Shown: piece after piece, positions 1-8,414 of the stretch
Numbering within the stretch: the stretch's first letter is position 1
Layout: each line of letters opens with the position of its first letter
From: Paraburkholderia piptadeniae
Lineage (GTDB): Bacteria; Pseudomonadota; Gammaproteobacteria; Burkholderiales; Burkholderiaceae
Assembly (NCBI RefSeq): GCF_900007165.1
Contig: NZ_CYGY02000049.1
Location: forward strand, 1 to 64,000
Direction: 5' to 3'
Length of the DNA: 64,000 bases
Position numbers and translations under genes: made by a program
The notes under the pieces: model-generated
The model's input: the letters and a program-made list of their open reading frames with translations, nothing else
The model's database searches: none
What the model was told of the DNA's origin: nothing

Positions 1-410
1 AACGCGGGTTCACGCTGATCGAGATCATAGTCGTGATCGCGATCCTCGGCATTCTGGCCGCGCTGATCGTGCCGAAGATCATGAGCCGTCCGGACGAAGC
101 GCGCCACGTGGCCGCGAAGCAGGACATCGGCACCATCATGCAGTCGCTCAAGCTCTATCGTCTCGACAACGGCCGCTATCCGACCCAGGAGCAGGGCCTG
201 CGCGCGCTGATCGAAAAGCCGACCACGGACCCGATCCCGAACAACTGGAAGGACGGCGGCTATCTCGAGCGTCTGCCGAACGATCCGTGGAGCAATACGT
301 ATCAGTACCTGAATCCGGGCGTCCATGGAGAGATCGACGTGTTCAGTTACGGCGCGGATGGCAAGCCAGGCGGCGAAGGCAACGATGCCGATGCCGGCTC
401 GTGGCAGTAG
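1..410 (+). CDS. gspG: Type II secretion major pseudopilin GspG (5' end missing)
   Basis: The reading frame is open from the first complete codon at position 3, so the true start lies outside the window. The translation opens with RGFTLIEIIVVIAILGILAA, the prepilin-peptidase site (G/F followed by Glu at +5) and the hydrophobic N-terminal helix of class III pseudopilins. The rest has the GspG hallmarks: DIGTIMQSLKLYRLDNGRYPT, the LPNDPWSNTYQY segment and the acidic C-terminal Ca-binding loop GADGKPGGEGNDADAGSW. GspG polymerises into the periplasmic pseudopilus that pushes folded exoproteins through the secretin. It is presumably the last visible member of a canonical gsp operon running in from the left. 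It is distinct from the second G-like gene near 23.5 kb. Confidence 0.95.
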   Translation, partial: RGFTLIEIIVVIAILGILAALIVPKIMSRPDEARHVAAKQDIGTIMQSLKLYRLDNGRYPTQEQGLRALIEKPTTDPIPNNWKDGGYLERLPNDPWSNTYQYLNPGVHGEIDVFSYGADGKPGGEGNDADAGSWQ

Positions 411-455
411 GCGTCGTTCATTTCTTTGACTCGCGGGGCAACACACGCAACGAGT

Positions 456-482
456 GCTCCATGCGCACGCCGCGCATGGAGC
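456..482. terminator. Perfect 11-bp hairpin between convergent genes
   Basis: GCTCCATGCGC and GCGCATGGAGC form a perfect 11-bp stem around a 5-base loop (467-471), midway between the stop of gspG and the stop of the convergent MFS gene. No T-run follows on either strand, so it is a bidirectional terminator or mRNA 3'-end stabiliser by position rather than a textbook intrinsic terminator. Confidence 0.55.
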
Positions 483-501
483 CACGGCATCCGGCCGTCT
501 T

Positions 502-1920
502 TCAGCGCGACAAATCTTCCAGACGTCGATTGCGAGTGCGCGGCCCGAACGCGCCCACCGCGACGATCATCACGAGCATCGCCGCGCCGATGAACATCGC
601 GACGCCGAGCGTTCCGCCCTCATGCAGGAAGAAGCCGATCAGCAGGCCCGCGACGGCCGCGCTCACGCGGCTCCACGAGTACACGAAGCCGATCGCTCGC
701 GCGCGGATACGCGTCGGATATTGCTCGGCCTGAAAGCCGTGAAAGACGAACGAGATCCAGTTGTTGAACAGCGTGACGAGCACGCCGAAGGTGATGATCC
801 ACGCCGGCTCGGTCTGCCGCGCGAAGATCAGCATGAAGATGCCGATACCCACGCCCGCGCTGACGATCTGCCATTTGCGCTCCATGCGGTCCGCGATCCA
901 GATGCCGAGCAGCGGCCCGACCGGATTAGCGAGCGCGATGATGAACGAGTATTGCAGGCTCGTCGTCACGTGGATGCCCTTTGAAATGAGCAAGGTCGGC
1001 ACCCACGCGCCGAAACCGTAGAACGCGATGGTCTGCATCAGATTGAACACCGAAAGCACCAGCGTGCGCTTGCCATACGGTCTCTTGAACAGCTCGGAAA
1101 ACTTGCCGTCGCCGACGACGGCTTCGGCGGGCGGCGCTTTCGGCAGCGCGGCCACGCCCGCGTCGCGCGCGATCTTCGTTTCGAGATCGCGCATGATGCG
1201 CTCCGCTTCCTCGTCGCGACCGTGCAGCGCGAGCCAGCGCGGGCTTTCCGGCAAGCCCAGACGCAGCCACCACGCGGCGATCGCGCCCACCGACGCGATG
1301 CCCGCGACCCAGCGCCAGCCATCGATGCCGAACGGACTGACGGGCACGAGCAGCCAGCCGAGCAGCGCGACCACGGGCACGATCAGAAACTCGATGAACT
1401 GATAGAACGCGAACGCCTTGCCGCGCCCTTGCGGCGGCACGAGCTCCGTGAGGAACGTGTCGATGGTGACCTGCTCCAGCCCCACGCCGATGGCCGCGAT
1501 GAAGCGGCAGATGTCGACACCCTCCGCGCTCGTCTGACACGCCATCAGCGCGGTAGCGAGCGAATACCAGATGAGCGAGAACGTGAACATCGAGCGCCGG
1601 CCGAGCCTGTCCGCGATCGAGCCGAACACCATGCAGCCGAGCCACATCCCCGCGAACGTGCAGAACACGAAGAAGCCCACGCCGTTGACGCTGAAGAAGC
1701 CAGCCGGGTTCGTGCTGAACAGCCCGCTTTTCACGAGACCCGGCGCGATGTACGCCGTCATGAAGAGATCGTAGAGCTCGAATACGCCGCCCAGCGAGAT
1801 GAGGAACACGAACCACCAGAGCGTGCGCGTGAAGGGCAAGCGATCGAGCCGGGACGCGACTTGCCCGGCATACGAGTCCGCGACCCTGACGGTCGTTGTG
1901 TCCGCGTAGATGTCTGTCAT
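502..1920 (-). CDS. MFS transporter (sugar/aromatic-acid symporter type)
   Basis: The product has 472 residues and about 12 hydrophobic segments, the usual size for the major facilitator superfamily. The loop between segments 2 and 3 carries GSIADRLGRRSMF, the family motif GxxxDRxGRR. An FELYDLFMTAYIAPGL segment in helix 1 resembles the acid-symporter and sugar-porter subfamilies (an Asp/Glu within helix 1 and LF.Y type motif). A central loop of about 50 residues (FSELFKRPYGKRT) follows helix 6. It acts in the inner membrane as a proton-coupled solute carrier; the substrate cannot be read from sequence. It lies about 100 bp downstream of leuB on the same strand and may be cotranscribed with leuCDB, so a small organic acid is a reasonable guess. 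Confidence 0.85.
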   Translation of the reverse strand: MTDIYADTTTVRVADSYAGQVASRLDRLPFTRTLWWFVFLISLGGVFELYDLFMTAYIAPGLVKSGLFSTNPAGFFSVNGVGFFVFCTFAGMWLGCMVFGSIADRLGRRSMFTFSLIWYSLATALMACQTSAEGVDICRFIAAIGVGLEQVTIDTFLTELVPPQGRGKAFAFYQFIEFLIVPVVALLGWLLVPVSPFGIDGWRWVAGIASVGAIAAWWLRLGLPESPRWLALHGRDEEAERIMRDLETKIARDAGVAALPKAPPAEAVVGDGKFSELFKRPYGKRTLVLSVFNLMQTIAFYGFGAWVPTLLISKGIHVTTSLQYSFIIALANPVGPLLGIWIADRMERKWQIVSAGVGIGIFMLIFARQTEPAWIITFGVLVTLFNNWISFVFHGFQAEQYPTRIRARAIGFVYSWSRVSAAVAGLLIGFFLHEGGTLGVAMFIGAAMLVMIVAVGAFGPRTRNRRLEDLSR

Positions 1921-2019
1921 CGTCGTCTCCGCGCAGCAGGCTCGTTGGCCGCCGCGATGTCTCTTTCTTATGAAGCCCGCGCACGGCGGGCTGCGCGCAT
2001 CGTTATGTCGATGTCGTTC

Positions 2020-3090
2020 TCAATGCAGTTCGAGCGCGGCCGCTACCGCTTCGCCCATCTCGCGCGTGCCCACCTTGCGTGTGCCGGGCTGATAGATGTC
2101 CGCCGTGCGATAGCCTTGCGCCAGTACCGTGCTCACCGCGCGGCGCACACGATCGGCCGCGTCGGTGAGACCGAACGACAGGCGCAGCATCATCTCGACG
2201 GAAAGAATCGCCGCGAGCGGATTGGCGATGTCCTTGCCCGCGATATCCGGCGCCGCGCCGTGCACCGGCTCGTACAGGCCGAAGCTGCCTTCGCCGAGCG
2301 ACGCGGAAGGCAACATGCCGATGGAGCCCGTGAGCATCGCGGCGGCGTCCGAGAGAATGTCGCCGAACACGTTGCCCGTTACGATTACGTCGAACTGGCG
2401 CGGATTGCGCATCAGCATCATCGCGGCGGCATCGACGAACAGGTGCGTGAGCTCGACGTCCGGATATTCGTCGCCGACTTCCGTCATCACGTCGCGCCAT
2501 AGCTGCATCGTTTCGAGCACGTTCGCCTTGTCGACCGAGCACACCTTGCGCCGGCGCTGCCGCGCCGCGCGAAACGCCGCATGCGCGATGCGCCTCACTT
2601 CAGATTCGCTGTAGCGCATCGTATTGATGCCGATGCGCTCGCCCGCTTCGTTCGTCACGCCGCGCGGTTCGCCGAAGTAGAGATCGCCCGTGAGTTCGCG
2701 CAGGATCACGATGTCGAGACCATCGACGACCTCGCGCTTCAGGCTGGATGCATCCGCGAGTTCGGGAAACAGGAACGCGGGGCGAAAGTTCGCAAAGAGA
2801 TCGAGTGCCTTGCGCAGACGCAGCAGGCTCGCACCCGGACGCATGTCGAACGGAATCTTTTCGTCGCCGGGCTCACCTGCCGCGCCGAAGAGAATCGCGT
2901 CCGAGCGGCGCGCGATCTCGAGCGTCGCGGCAGGCAACGGATCGCCCGCTGCTTCCACGCCCGCGCCGCCGATGGGCGCATGCTCCACTTCGAGTCCCGC
3001 GCTCTTCGGCACGACCGCCTGCAATATCTCGAGCGCCTGTGCCGTCACTTCCTTGCCGATGCCGTCTCCCGCGAGTACCGCGACTTTCAT
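2020..3090 (-). CDS. leuB: 3-isopropylmalate dehydrogenase
   Basis: This is a 356-residue beta-decarboxylating dehydrogenase: NAD-dependent oxidation and decarboxylation of 3-isopropylmalate to 2-oxoisocaproate, in the cytosol. It begins MKVAVLAGDGIGKEV. The substrate arginines are in LRKALDLFANFRP, the RELTGDLYFGEPRG loop is present, the catalytic Lys is in VDKANVLE, and the metal-binding Asp cluster is in GNVFGDILSDAAAML. GLYEPVHGAAPDIAGKDIANP is the NAD-site loop. This pattern is IPMDH rather than isocitrate or tartrate dehydrogenase. An ATG at 3096 is also possible, but GGGA lies 6 nt before the ATG at 3090, which I prefer. It is the third gene after leuC and leuD. No leuA is nearby. Confidence 0.93.
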   Translation of the reverse strand: MKVAVLAGDGIGKEVTAQALEILQAVVPKSAGLEVEHAPIGGAGVEAAGDPLPAATLEIARRSDAILFGAAGEPGDEKIPFDMRPGASLLRLRKALDLFANFRPAFLFPELADASSLKREVVDGLDIVILRELTGDLYFGEPRGVTNEAGERIGINTMRYSESEVRRIAHAAFRAARQRRRKVCSVDKANVLETMQLWRDVMTEVGDEYPDVELTHLFVDAAAMMLMRNPRQFDVIVTGNVFGDILSDAAAMLTGSIGMLPSASLGEGSFGLYEPVHGAAPDIAGKDIANPLAAILSVEMMLRLSFGLTDAADRVRRAVSTVLAQGYRTADIYQPGTRKVGTREMGEAVAAALELH

Positions 3091-3130
3091 GTGCATTCCC
3101 TTGCTTTCCAGTTGAGTGAATGGTGTCGCT

Positions 3131-3721
3131 TCATGATGCGTAGTCGCGCTCGAACGCTTCGATGCGTTCCATCTGCGTGAGCGTGAAGCCGAGTTCGTCG
3201 AGCCCTTCGAGCAGGCAACGCTTCAGATACGCGTCGATAGAGAACGCGTGCGTGTCGCCATCCGCCGTCGACACGGTCTGCGCTTCGAGATCGACCGTGA
3301 CGTGCAGGCCCGGTTCCGCTGCGATCCTGTCGATCAGGCCGTCGACCACGTCAGCCGGAAGCAATACGGTCAGCAAGCCGTTTTTTGCCGCGTTCGAAGC
3401 GAAGATGTCGCCCACGCTCGGCGCAATGACGGCTCGCACGCCGTAGTCGTAAAGCGCCCACACCGCATGCTCGCGCGACGATCCGCAGGCGAAGTTCTCC
3501 TTCGCCACCACGATGCGCGCGGGCCGGTACGCGGGCTGATTCAGCGCGAACGACTCGTTCTCCGCGCCATCCGCGCGGTCACGCAGATCACGGAACAGAT
3601 AGGCGCCGAAGTCATCGGAGCGCGGCTTTTGCAGATAGCGTGCGGGCAGGATCTGGTCGGTATCGCAGTTCGGGCGAGCAATGGGCAGCGCGACAGCATC
3701 GAGACGAACGAACGGTTCCAT
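3131..3721 (-). CDS. leuD: 3-isopropylmalate dehydratase small subunit
   Basis: The product has 196 residues. The aconitase-swivel domain is shown by PNCDTDQILPARYL and the active-site loop NFACGSSREHAVWAL, typical of LeuD. With LeuC it isomerises 2-isopropylmalate to 3-isopropylmalate. The open frame extends 11 codons further upstream, but that extension overlaps leuC; the ATG at 3721, a single base after the leuC stop, gives the conventional N-terminus MEPFVRLDAVALP. It is translationally adjacent to leuC and 40 bp from leuB. Confidence 0.94.
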   Translation of the reverse strand: MEPFVRLDAVALPIARPNCDTDQILPARYLQKPRSDDFGAYLFRDLRDRADGAENESFALNQPAYRPARIVVAKENFACGSSREHAVWALYDYGVRAVIAPSVGDIFASNAAKNGLLTVLLPADVVDGLIDRIAAEPGLHVTVDLEAQTVSTADGDTHAFSIDAYLKRCLLEGLDELGFTLTQMERIEAFERDYAS

Positions 3722-3722
3722 A

Positions 3723-5153
3723 TCAGCGGGCCTCCGCGAGCAACGGACGCACATCGGTGAGACGCCCGCTCAGCGCAGCGGCCGCGACCATCACGGGGCT
3801 CATCAGATGCGTGCGCGATCCGGGGCCTTGCCTGCCGACGAAATTGCGATTGGTCGTCGAAGCGCTGCGCTGGCCCGGCGCGACGATGTCGCCGTTGGTG
3901 CCGAGGCACATCGAGCAGCCCGCTTCGCGCCATTCGAAGCCCGCGTCGCGGAACACGCGATCGAGGCCGAGCGCTTCCGCTTCGCGCTTGACCAGCCCCG
4001 AGCCCGGCACGACCCACGCCTGCACCGACGACGCGACCTTGCGCCCCTTCACGACGGCGGCCGCCGCCTTCAGATCCTCGATGCGTCCGTTCGTGCACGA
4101 GCCGATGAACGCGCGGTCGATCGTAATACCATCGAGCGGCATGCCCGGCGTAAGTCCCATGTAATCCATCGTGCGCTGCATCGCGGCGCGGCGCTCCGCA
4201 TTCGGCGCGCTCGCGGGATCGGGCACGCGCGCGTCGATGGGCAGCGCGTCCTCGGGGCTGTTGCCCCACGTCACCATCGGACGCAGCGTGCTCACGTCGA
4301 TCGACACTTCGTTGTCGAACGATGCGCCCTCGTCACTCGCGAGCGCACGCCAGCGCGCCACTTCCCGCTCCCACTGCTCGCCTTGCGGCGCATGCGGCTT
4401 GCCCGCGAGATAGTCGAACGTGATGTCGTCGGGCGCGATCATGCCCGCGCGGCCGCCCGCTTCGATCGACATGTTGCAGATGGTCAGGCGGCCTTCGAGC
4501 GACAGGCTGGAGATGGCCTGGCCCGCATATTCGATCACGTGACCCGTCGCGCCGCCCGCGCCGATGCGCGCGATGATCGCGAGAATCACATCCTTTGCGC
4601 TGACGCCGGGCGCAAGCGTGCCGTCGAGCACGATGCGCATCGTGCGCGGCTTGCGCTGCCACAGCGTTTGCGTCGCGAGCACGTGTGCGACTTCCGTGGC
4701 GCCGATGCCGAACGCAAGGGCACCCAGAGCGCCATGCGTGGACGTGTGACTGTCGCCGCACACGATCAGCATGCCTGGACGGCTCATGCCCTGCTCCGGC
4801 CCGACGACATGAACGATACCCTGACGCGCATCGTCGAGACCGTAGAAAGCAATGCCGTGCTCGTTGCTGTCGTTGCGAAGGGCATTCGCCATCGCGCGCT
4901 TTTCGGGGTCCGCGATGCTGGCGAGATCGCGGCTGTTCGTGGGCACGTAGTGGTCGGCGGTGGCGAAGCCGCGCTGCGGCGCGCGCACCTTGAGGCCGCG
5001 CTGGCGCAGCATCTCGAACGCGGGAGCGGAACCGTCCTGAATGAAATGGCTGTCGACGTAGAGCAGGCTCTGGCCATCTTCGCGCTCGAAGATGCGATGC
5101 GTCTGCCAGATCTTGTCGAACAGCGTGCGGGGTGCGCCAGCGGTGCGTGTCAC
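3723..5153 (-). CDS. leuC: 3-isopropylmalate dehydratase large subunit
   Basis: The 476-residue product is a full-length aconitase-superfamily protein. The three Fe-S cysteines are visible in CGDSHTSTHGA, IGSCTNGRIEDL and CSMCLGTNGD. The N-terminus TLFDKIWQTHRIFEREDGQSLLYVDSH is typical of LeuC. Immediately after it the sequence HFIQDGSAPAFEMLRQRGLKV departs from the usual HEVTSPQAFxGLR of anabolic LeuC, so this may belong to a diverged LeuC subfamily. It heads the leuCDB run and is divergent from a LysR gene, with a 139-bp shared region. Confidence 0.94.
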   Translation of the reverse strand: MTRTAGAPRTLFDKIWQTHRIFEREDGQSLLYVDSHFIQDGSAPAFEMLRQRGLKVRAPQRGFATADHYVPTNSRDLASIADPEKRAMANALRNDSNEHGIAFYGLDDARQGIVHVVGPEQGMSRPGMLIVCGDSHTSTHGALGALAFGIGATEVAHVLATQTLWQRKPRTMRIVLDGTLAPGVSAKDVILAIIARIGAGGATGHVIEYAGQAISSLSLEGRLTICNMSIEAGGRAGMIAPDDITFDYLAGKPHAPQGEQWEREVARWRALASDEGASFDNEVSIDVSTLRPMVTWGNSPEDALPIDARVPDPASAPNAERRAAMQRTMDYMGLTPGMPLDGITIDRAFIGSCTNGRIEDLKAAAAVVKGRKVASSVQAWVVPGSGLVKREAEALGLDRVFRDAGFEWREAGCSMCLGTNGDIVAPGQRSASTTNRNFVGRQGPGSRTHLMSPVMVAAAALSGRLTDVRPLLAEAR

Positions 5154-5292
5154 TGTGTTCGTCTCCGTTTTTTCTCCGCGTGACGGGCGCTGGTTTGCCC
5201 GAGCCGCATCGGTGAGACGATGTTAGGCGCTTCCCCAATCTTTACAACGACAGATATATCATGGCCACCATCAAGAAAACTCATGGCGAAAC

Positions 5293-6213
5293 ATGCGACG
5301 AAAACTGCCACCCCTCAATGCGTTGCGCGCGTTCGAAGCATCGGGGCGCTATTCGAGCTTCACGGGCGCGGCGAAGGAATTGCTCGTCACGCAAGGCGCC
5401 GTGAGCCGTCACGTATCGCTTCTGGAAGACTGGCTCGGCGTGAAGCTGTTTCTGCGCACGCCGCGCGGCATCGAACTGACGCGCAAGGGCGAGAGCTACA
5501 TCCGCGCGTTGAGCAGCGCGTTCGATCAGATCGACTACGCGACGCGCGAACTGCGTGACGAAGCGGACGGGTCCGTGCTGCGCCTCAAGCTGCCGCCGAC
5601 CTTCGCGATGCGCTGGCTCGTGCCGCGTCTGACGCGCTTTCACGCGCGCCATCCGAAGATCGCGATCCAGATCGTCACGTCGCACGAGCCCGCGAACTTC
5701 CGGCTCGAGGACATCGACGTGTCCGTGCATTCGCATCCGTATCCGCCTGAGGGACAGGGGCATCGGCGGCTCTTTCGCGAAGTGTTGATGCCCGTTTGCA
5801 GCCCCGCTCTGTTGCAACGCGGGCCCGCGCTCGCCGAACCCAGGGACCTCGCGCGGCACACGTTGCTGTCGTCGCGAAACCGGCCGATGGACTGGTCGCG
5901 CTGGCTCGTCGAGGCGGGATTGACCGAGCTCGACGGCGCGGGACACGTCGACTTCGACAATGCGGCGCTGGCCTATCAGGCGGCCATCGACAATCTCGGC
6001 GTGATGATCGCGGTGCGCGCGTTGATCGAGGACGATCTGACGAGCGGAAAGCTCGTCGCACCGTTCGACCTGCAGGTGACCACGCCCGGCGCCTACTACC
6101 TGGCATGCGCGCTCGTCACGTCGAGGTCGCCACAACTGATGGCGTTCGAAGCGTGGTTGATGGAAGAAGCCGAGGCGTACGAGCGAAGCCTGGCTGCGGC
6201 GAATCGCGGTTAG
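5293..6213 (+). CDS. LysR-family transcriptional regulator (GcvA-like)
   Basis: The 306-residue product has an N-terminal winged HTH: LPPLNALRAFEASGRYSSFTGAAKELLVTQGAVSRHVSLLE, the GcvA/AmpR-type signature, followed by LGVKLFLRTPRGIELTRKG. The C-terminal two-lobed effector domain includes LRLKLPPTFAMRWLVPRL and DFDNAALAYQAAIDNLGVMI. These proteins usually sit divergent from the operon they control, so the natural target is leuCDB plus the MFS gene. The intergenic strip holds an 8-bp palindrome GATATATC (5253-5260), which may be part of a T-N11-A box. The co-inducer is unknown. Confidence 0.9.
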   Translation: MRRKLPPLNALRAFEASGRYSSFTGAAKELLVTQGAVSRHVSLLEDWLGVKLFLRTPRGIELTRKGESYIRALSSAFDQIDYATRELRDEADGSVLRLKLPPTFAMRWLVPRLTRFHARHPKIAIQIVTSHEPANFRLEDIDVSVHSHPYPPEGQGHRRLFREVLMPVCSPALLQRGPALAEPRDLARHTLLSSRNRPMDWSRWLVEAGLTELDGAGHVDFDNAALAYQAAIDNLGVMIAVRALIEDDLTSGKLVAPFDLQVTTPGAYYLACALVTSRSPQLMAFEAWLMEEAEAYERSLAAANRG

Positions 6214-6320
6214 CGAAACGATCCTTCGACCGCTTTTTCCGCACGAGTGTTTTTCCGGTGGCCGTGCACATCGCGCGCATGGCGTACATGGCGTGAATGA
6301 CCCCAAAGTTGTCATTTACG

Positions 6321-6330
6321 ACGATATCGT
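6321..6330. promoter_or_regulatory. 10-bp palindrome ACGATATCGT upstream of the small YciI-like gene
   Basis: The perfect palindrome ACGATATCGT lies 68 bp before the GTG at 6398, flanked by AT-rich sequence in a 184-bp gap. It shares the central ATATC core with the palindrome in the leuC/LysR gap. Its function as an operator is inferred only from symmetry and position. Confidence 0.3.
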
Positions 6331-6397
6331 TTTCCGGGCCCGAAAGCTAGAGTGATCACCGTTGCACATCGCAACGAAACATCGAAAGGAGATCACT

Positions 6398-6691
6398 GTG
6401 AAGGTTTTTGCTGTCGGAATGATCACCACCCCGCCCACACCGGAACAACAGCCGCAGCTCATGGCGAAGGAAGTCCCCCATACTCTCCAGCTCTATCTCG
6501 ACGGAAAGATCGAGCAGTTCTGGTTTCGCCAGGACCGACCCGGCGTGTTCTTTCTGATGGATGTCGAGTCGATCGATGAAGCGAAGGCGACAGTGGACGA
6601 ACTGCCGCTGACGGAAGGCGGTTTCATGACATTCGAACTGACGCCTGTCGGCCCGCTCGCGCCGCTGGGCCGCCTGATTCAGAAGAAGTAA
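6398..6691 (+). CDS. Small YciI/muconolactone-isomerase-like protein
   Basis: The 97-residue product begins MKVFAVGMITTPPTPEQQPQ. The GTG start is chosen because AAAGGAG (6385-6391) lies 6 nt upstream; the frame stays open 12 codons further but without a ribosome site. The pattern is a dimeric alpha+beta barrel: a first strand, a helix with EVPHTLQLYLDGKIEQFWFR, a FFLMDVESIDEAKATVDELPL helix, and a final strand. This is the layout of YCII and muconolactone delta-isomerase relatives. A specific reaction cannot be assigned, since the catalytic His/Asp pair of YciI is not clear here. It lies downstream of the LysR gene on the same strand but has its own leader. Confidence 0.75.
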   Translation: MKVFAVGMITTPPTPEQQPQLMAKEVPHTLQLYLDGKIEQFWFRQDRPGVFFLMDVESIDEAKATVDELPLTEGGFMTFELTPVGPLAPLGRLIQKK

Positions 6692-6800
6692 GTGCTGGGG
6701 GCAGCGTCGACGTCATCGAACTCCGGGCGATCGGCGCCGCAATGATCGAACACCTGGAAGAGCGAGCGGGAGCGCTGCCCACACCTCGATGGAGAAAGCG

Positions 6801-7517
6801 ATGTCTGAAGCAGAAGTAAAAAGGAAAGAGAGCGGAGTGCATCCTCTCGACGATGTGGTTTGGAACGCGCTCGTCGCGACGCATCGACGCTTTGCACTCG
6901 GCGATGGCGGGGCGATCCGGTATCCGACCGACGTCGCGCCGTTTGCTGCGATGGGCGGGTACAGTCCGGAATCCTTTGCGGCTTTGCGTTCTCTCATCGA
7001 GGCACAAGGTCCCGTTGCCTTGGTCACGACCGACGAGCTCGTTCCTCCGTCCGGCTTTTCCGTCACAAAGCGTGCCGTCGTGCTGCAAATGATCTGGCAA
7101 GGCATGCTCGATCGACAGGATGAATTGCAGCACGTGAGGCTGGCCGTTGCCGATGTTCCCGAGATGCTCGCGCTTATCACCGCGACGGAGCCTGGCCCGT
7201 TTGGTCCGCGCACCATCGAACTCGGATCTTATTTTGGCATTCGCACTCAGGACAAGCTGGTCGCGATGGCGGGCGAGCGCATGAGGCTCGACGGATTCAC
7301 GGAGATCAGCGCCGTCTGCGTGGATGCGGCGTTTCGCGGACGAGGCTATGCCGCCGGCCTGATGAGGCTGTTGATATCCGCCATCACCGCGCGCGGCGAG
7401 ACGCCGTTTCTTCACGTCTTCACATCGAACCGGACCGCAATATCGCTCTACCGCACGCTGGGCTTTGTCGACAGGCGTGAGATGCATCTCACCGTGCTCG
7501 ACCGCGCGCGAAGCTGA
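6801..7517 (+). CDS. GNAT-family N-acetyltransferase (FR47-like)
   Basis: The product has about 238 residues. The C-terminal half holds the acetyl-CoA fold: VAMAGERMRLDGFTEISAVCV (beta4-beta5), the pyrophosphate-binding loop FRGRGYAAGLM (Q/RxxGxG/A form), and SNRTAISLYRTLGF, the classic helix 4 motif. The N-terminal half (FALGDGGAIRYPTDVAPFAAM) is typical of FR47-like members. It probably acetylates a small amine or a peptide N-terminus in the cytosol; the substrate is unknown. GGAG (6791-6794) sits 6 nt before the ATG at 6801, which is preferred over the in-frame ATG at 6789. It is convergent with the next gene, with only 23 bp between them. Confidence 0.85.
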   Translation: MSEAEVKRKESGVHPLDDVVWNALVATHRRFALGDGGAIRYPTDVAPFAAMGGYSPESFAALRSLIEAQGPVALVTTDELVPPSGFSVTKRAVVLQMIWQGMLDRQDELQHVRLAVADVPEMLALITATEPGPFGPRTIELGSYFGIRTQDKLVAMAGERMRLDGFTEISAVCVDAAFRGRGYAAGLMRLLISAITARGETPFLHVFTSNRTAISLYRTLGFVDRREMHLTVLDRARS

Positions 7518-7540
7518 CCTCTGTAATCCGCTCAGCGTTG

Positions 7541-8377
7541 CTATGAATGCGCTGCGAGCATCGCATGATGGTGTGCTTCCGTTGCATCGTCGACAGGGAA
7601 CATGCATTCGACGCGTAGTTCCTGCGCGGCAACGTTTTGCGGTGCTCCAACGCTTGTGACCATCGAGAAATATCGAAGCACGACTCCGTCTTTGACGAAA
7701 CCGAGCGGAATCATGGGCATCGCGGGCGCGGCGGCAGGCGCGTGCCAGCTCTTCCAGTCGCGCGGCACGTCGGGATACGCGAGCAGTTCATCGAGCAGAC
7801 GCGCGGTATCGCCGTCGATCACCCGACCCACCGATTCCCGGTGCACCCGCTGTAGCAGGCTGCGGGAAACGGTGTCCCAGTCGGTCAGGAACGGACGCAT
7901 CCCCTGTGGATCGAACATCAGATGCAGCATGTTGCGCGGGCCTTCGCGTGAAGCCATGTCAAAGAAGCAGTTGAAAAAGCGTGGCGCTGCATCGTTGGTC
8001 ATCAGAACATTCCAGTGCCCGTCCATCACGATCGCGGGAAACGGCTCGTGCTGGCGAACGACCCGCTCGAGCGCGCGGATGACGCTGTGCATCTCCTGCG
8101 CGTTCCACGGCGCCTCCGAATACATAGGCGCGTATCCAGCCGCGAGCAGCAGTGCATTGCGCTCGCGCAGCGGCACATCGAGCGTTTGCGCGAGCGTCAG
8201 CAAGGTCTCCCTGCCGGGCACGCTGCGCCCACTCTCGATGAAGCTGATTTGCCGCTGCGAGATACCTGCGTCGAGCGACAGATCGAGCTGACTCACGCCG
8301 CGCACGTCGCGCCAATAGCGCAACAAGCTGCCAAGTTCGCCCGGTGGCACATTCCGATCGCGGCTGGTGACGTTCAT
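7541..8377 (-). CDS. XRE-type regulator with MmyB-like ligand-binding domain
   Basis: The 278-residue product has an N-terminal helix-turn-helix, LGSLLRYWRDVRGVSQLDLSLDAGISQRQISFIESGRSVPGRETLLTLA. The C-terminal domain (FPAIVMDGHWNVLMTNDAAPRFFNCF ... NMLHLMFDPQGMRPFLTDWDTVSRSLLQRVHRE) is the PAS-like MmyB domain that binds small lipophilic ligands in actinobacterial homologues. The start at 8377 gives MNVTSRDRN; an upstream extension would run into the neighbouring gene. It lies 37 bp downstream of the carboxymuconolactone-decarboxylase-like gene on the same strand, so regulator and enzyme are probably one operon under the palindrome at 9050-9066. Autoregulation is likely. Confidence 0.88.
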   Translation of the reverse strand: MNVTSRDRNVPPGELGSLLRYWRDVRGVSQLDLSLDAGISQRQISFIESGRSVPGRETLLTLAQTLDVPLRERNALLLAAGYAPMYSEAPWNAQEMHSVIRALERVVRQHEPFPAIVMDGHWNVLMTNDAAPRFFNCFFDMASREGPRNMLHLMFDPQGMRPFLTDWDTVSRSLLQRVHRESVGRVIDGDTARLLDELLAYPDVPRDWKSWHAPAAAPAMPMIPLGFVKDGVVLRYFSMVTSVGAPQNVAAQELRVECMFPVDDATEAHHHAMLAAHS

Positions 8378-8414
8378 TGGATTTCCCCGATCAACGCGAA
8401 CGACTATAGCGGAC

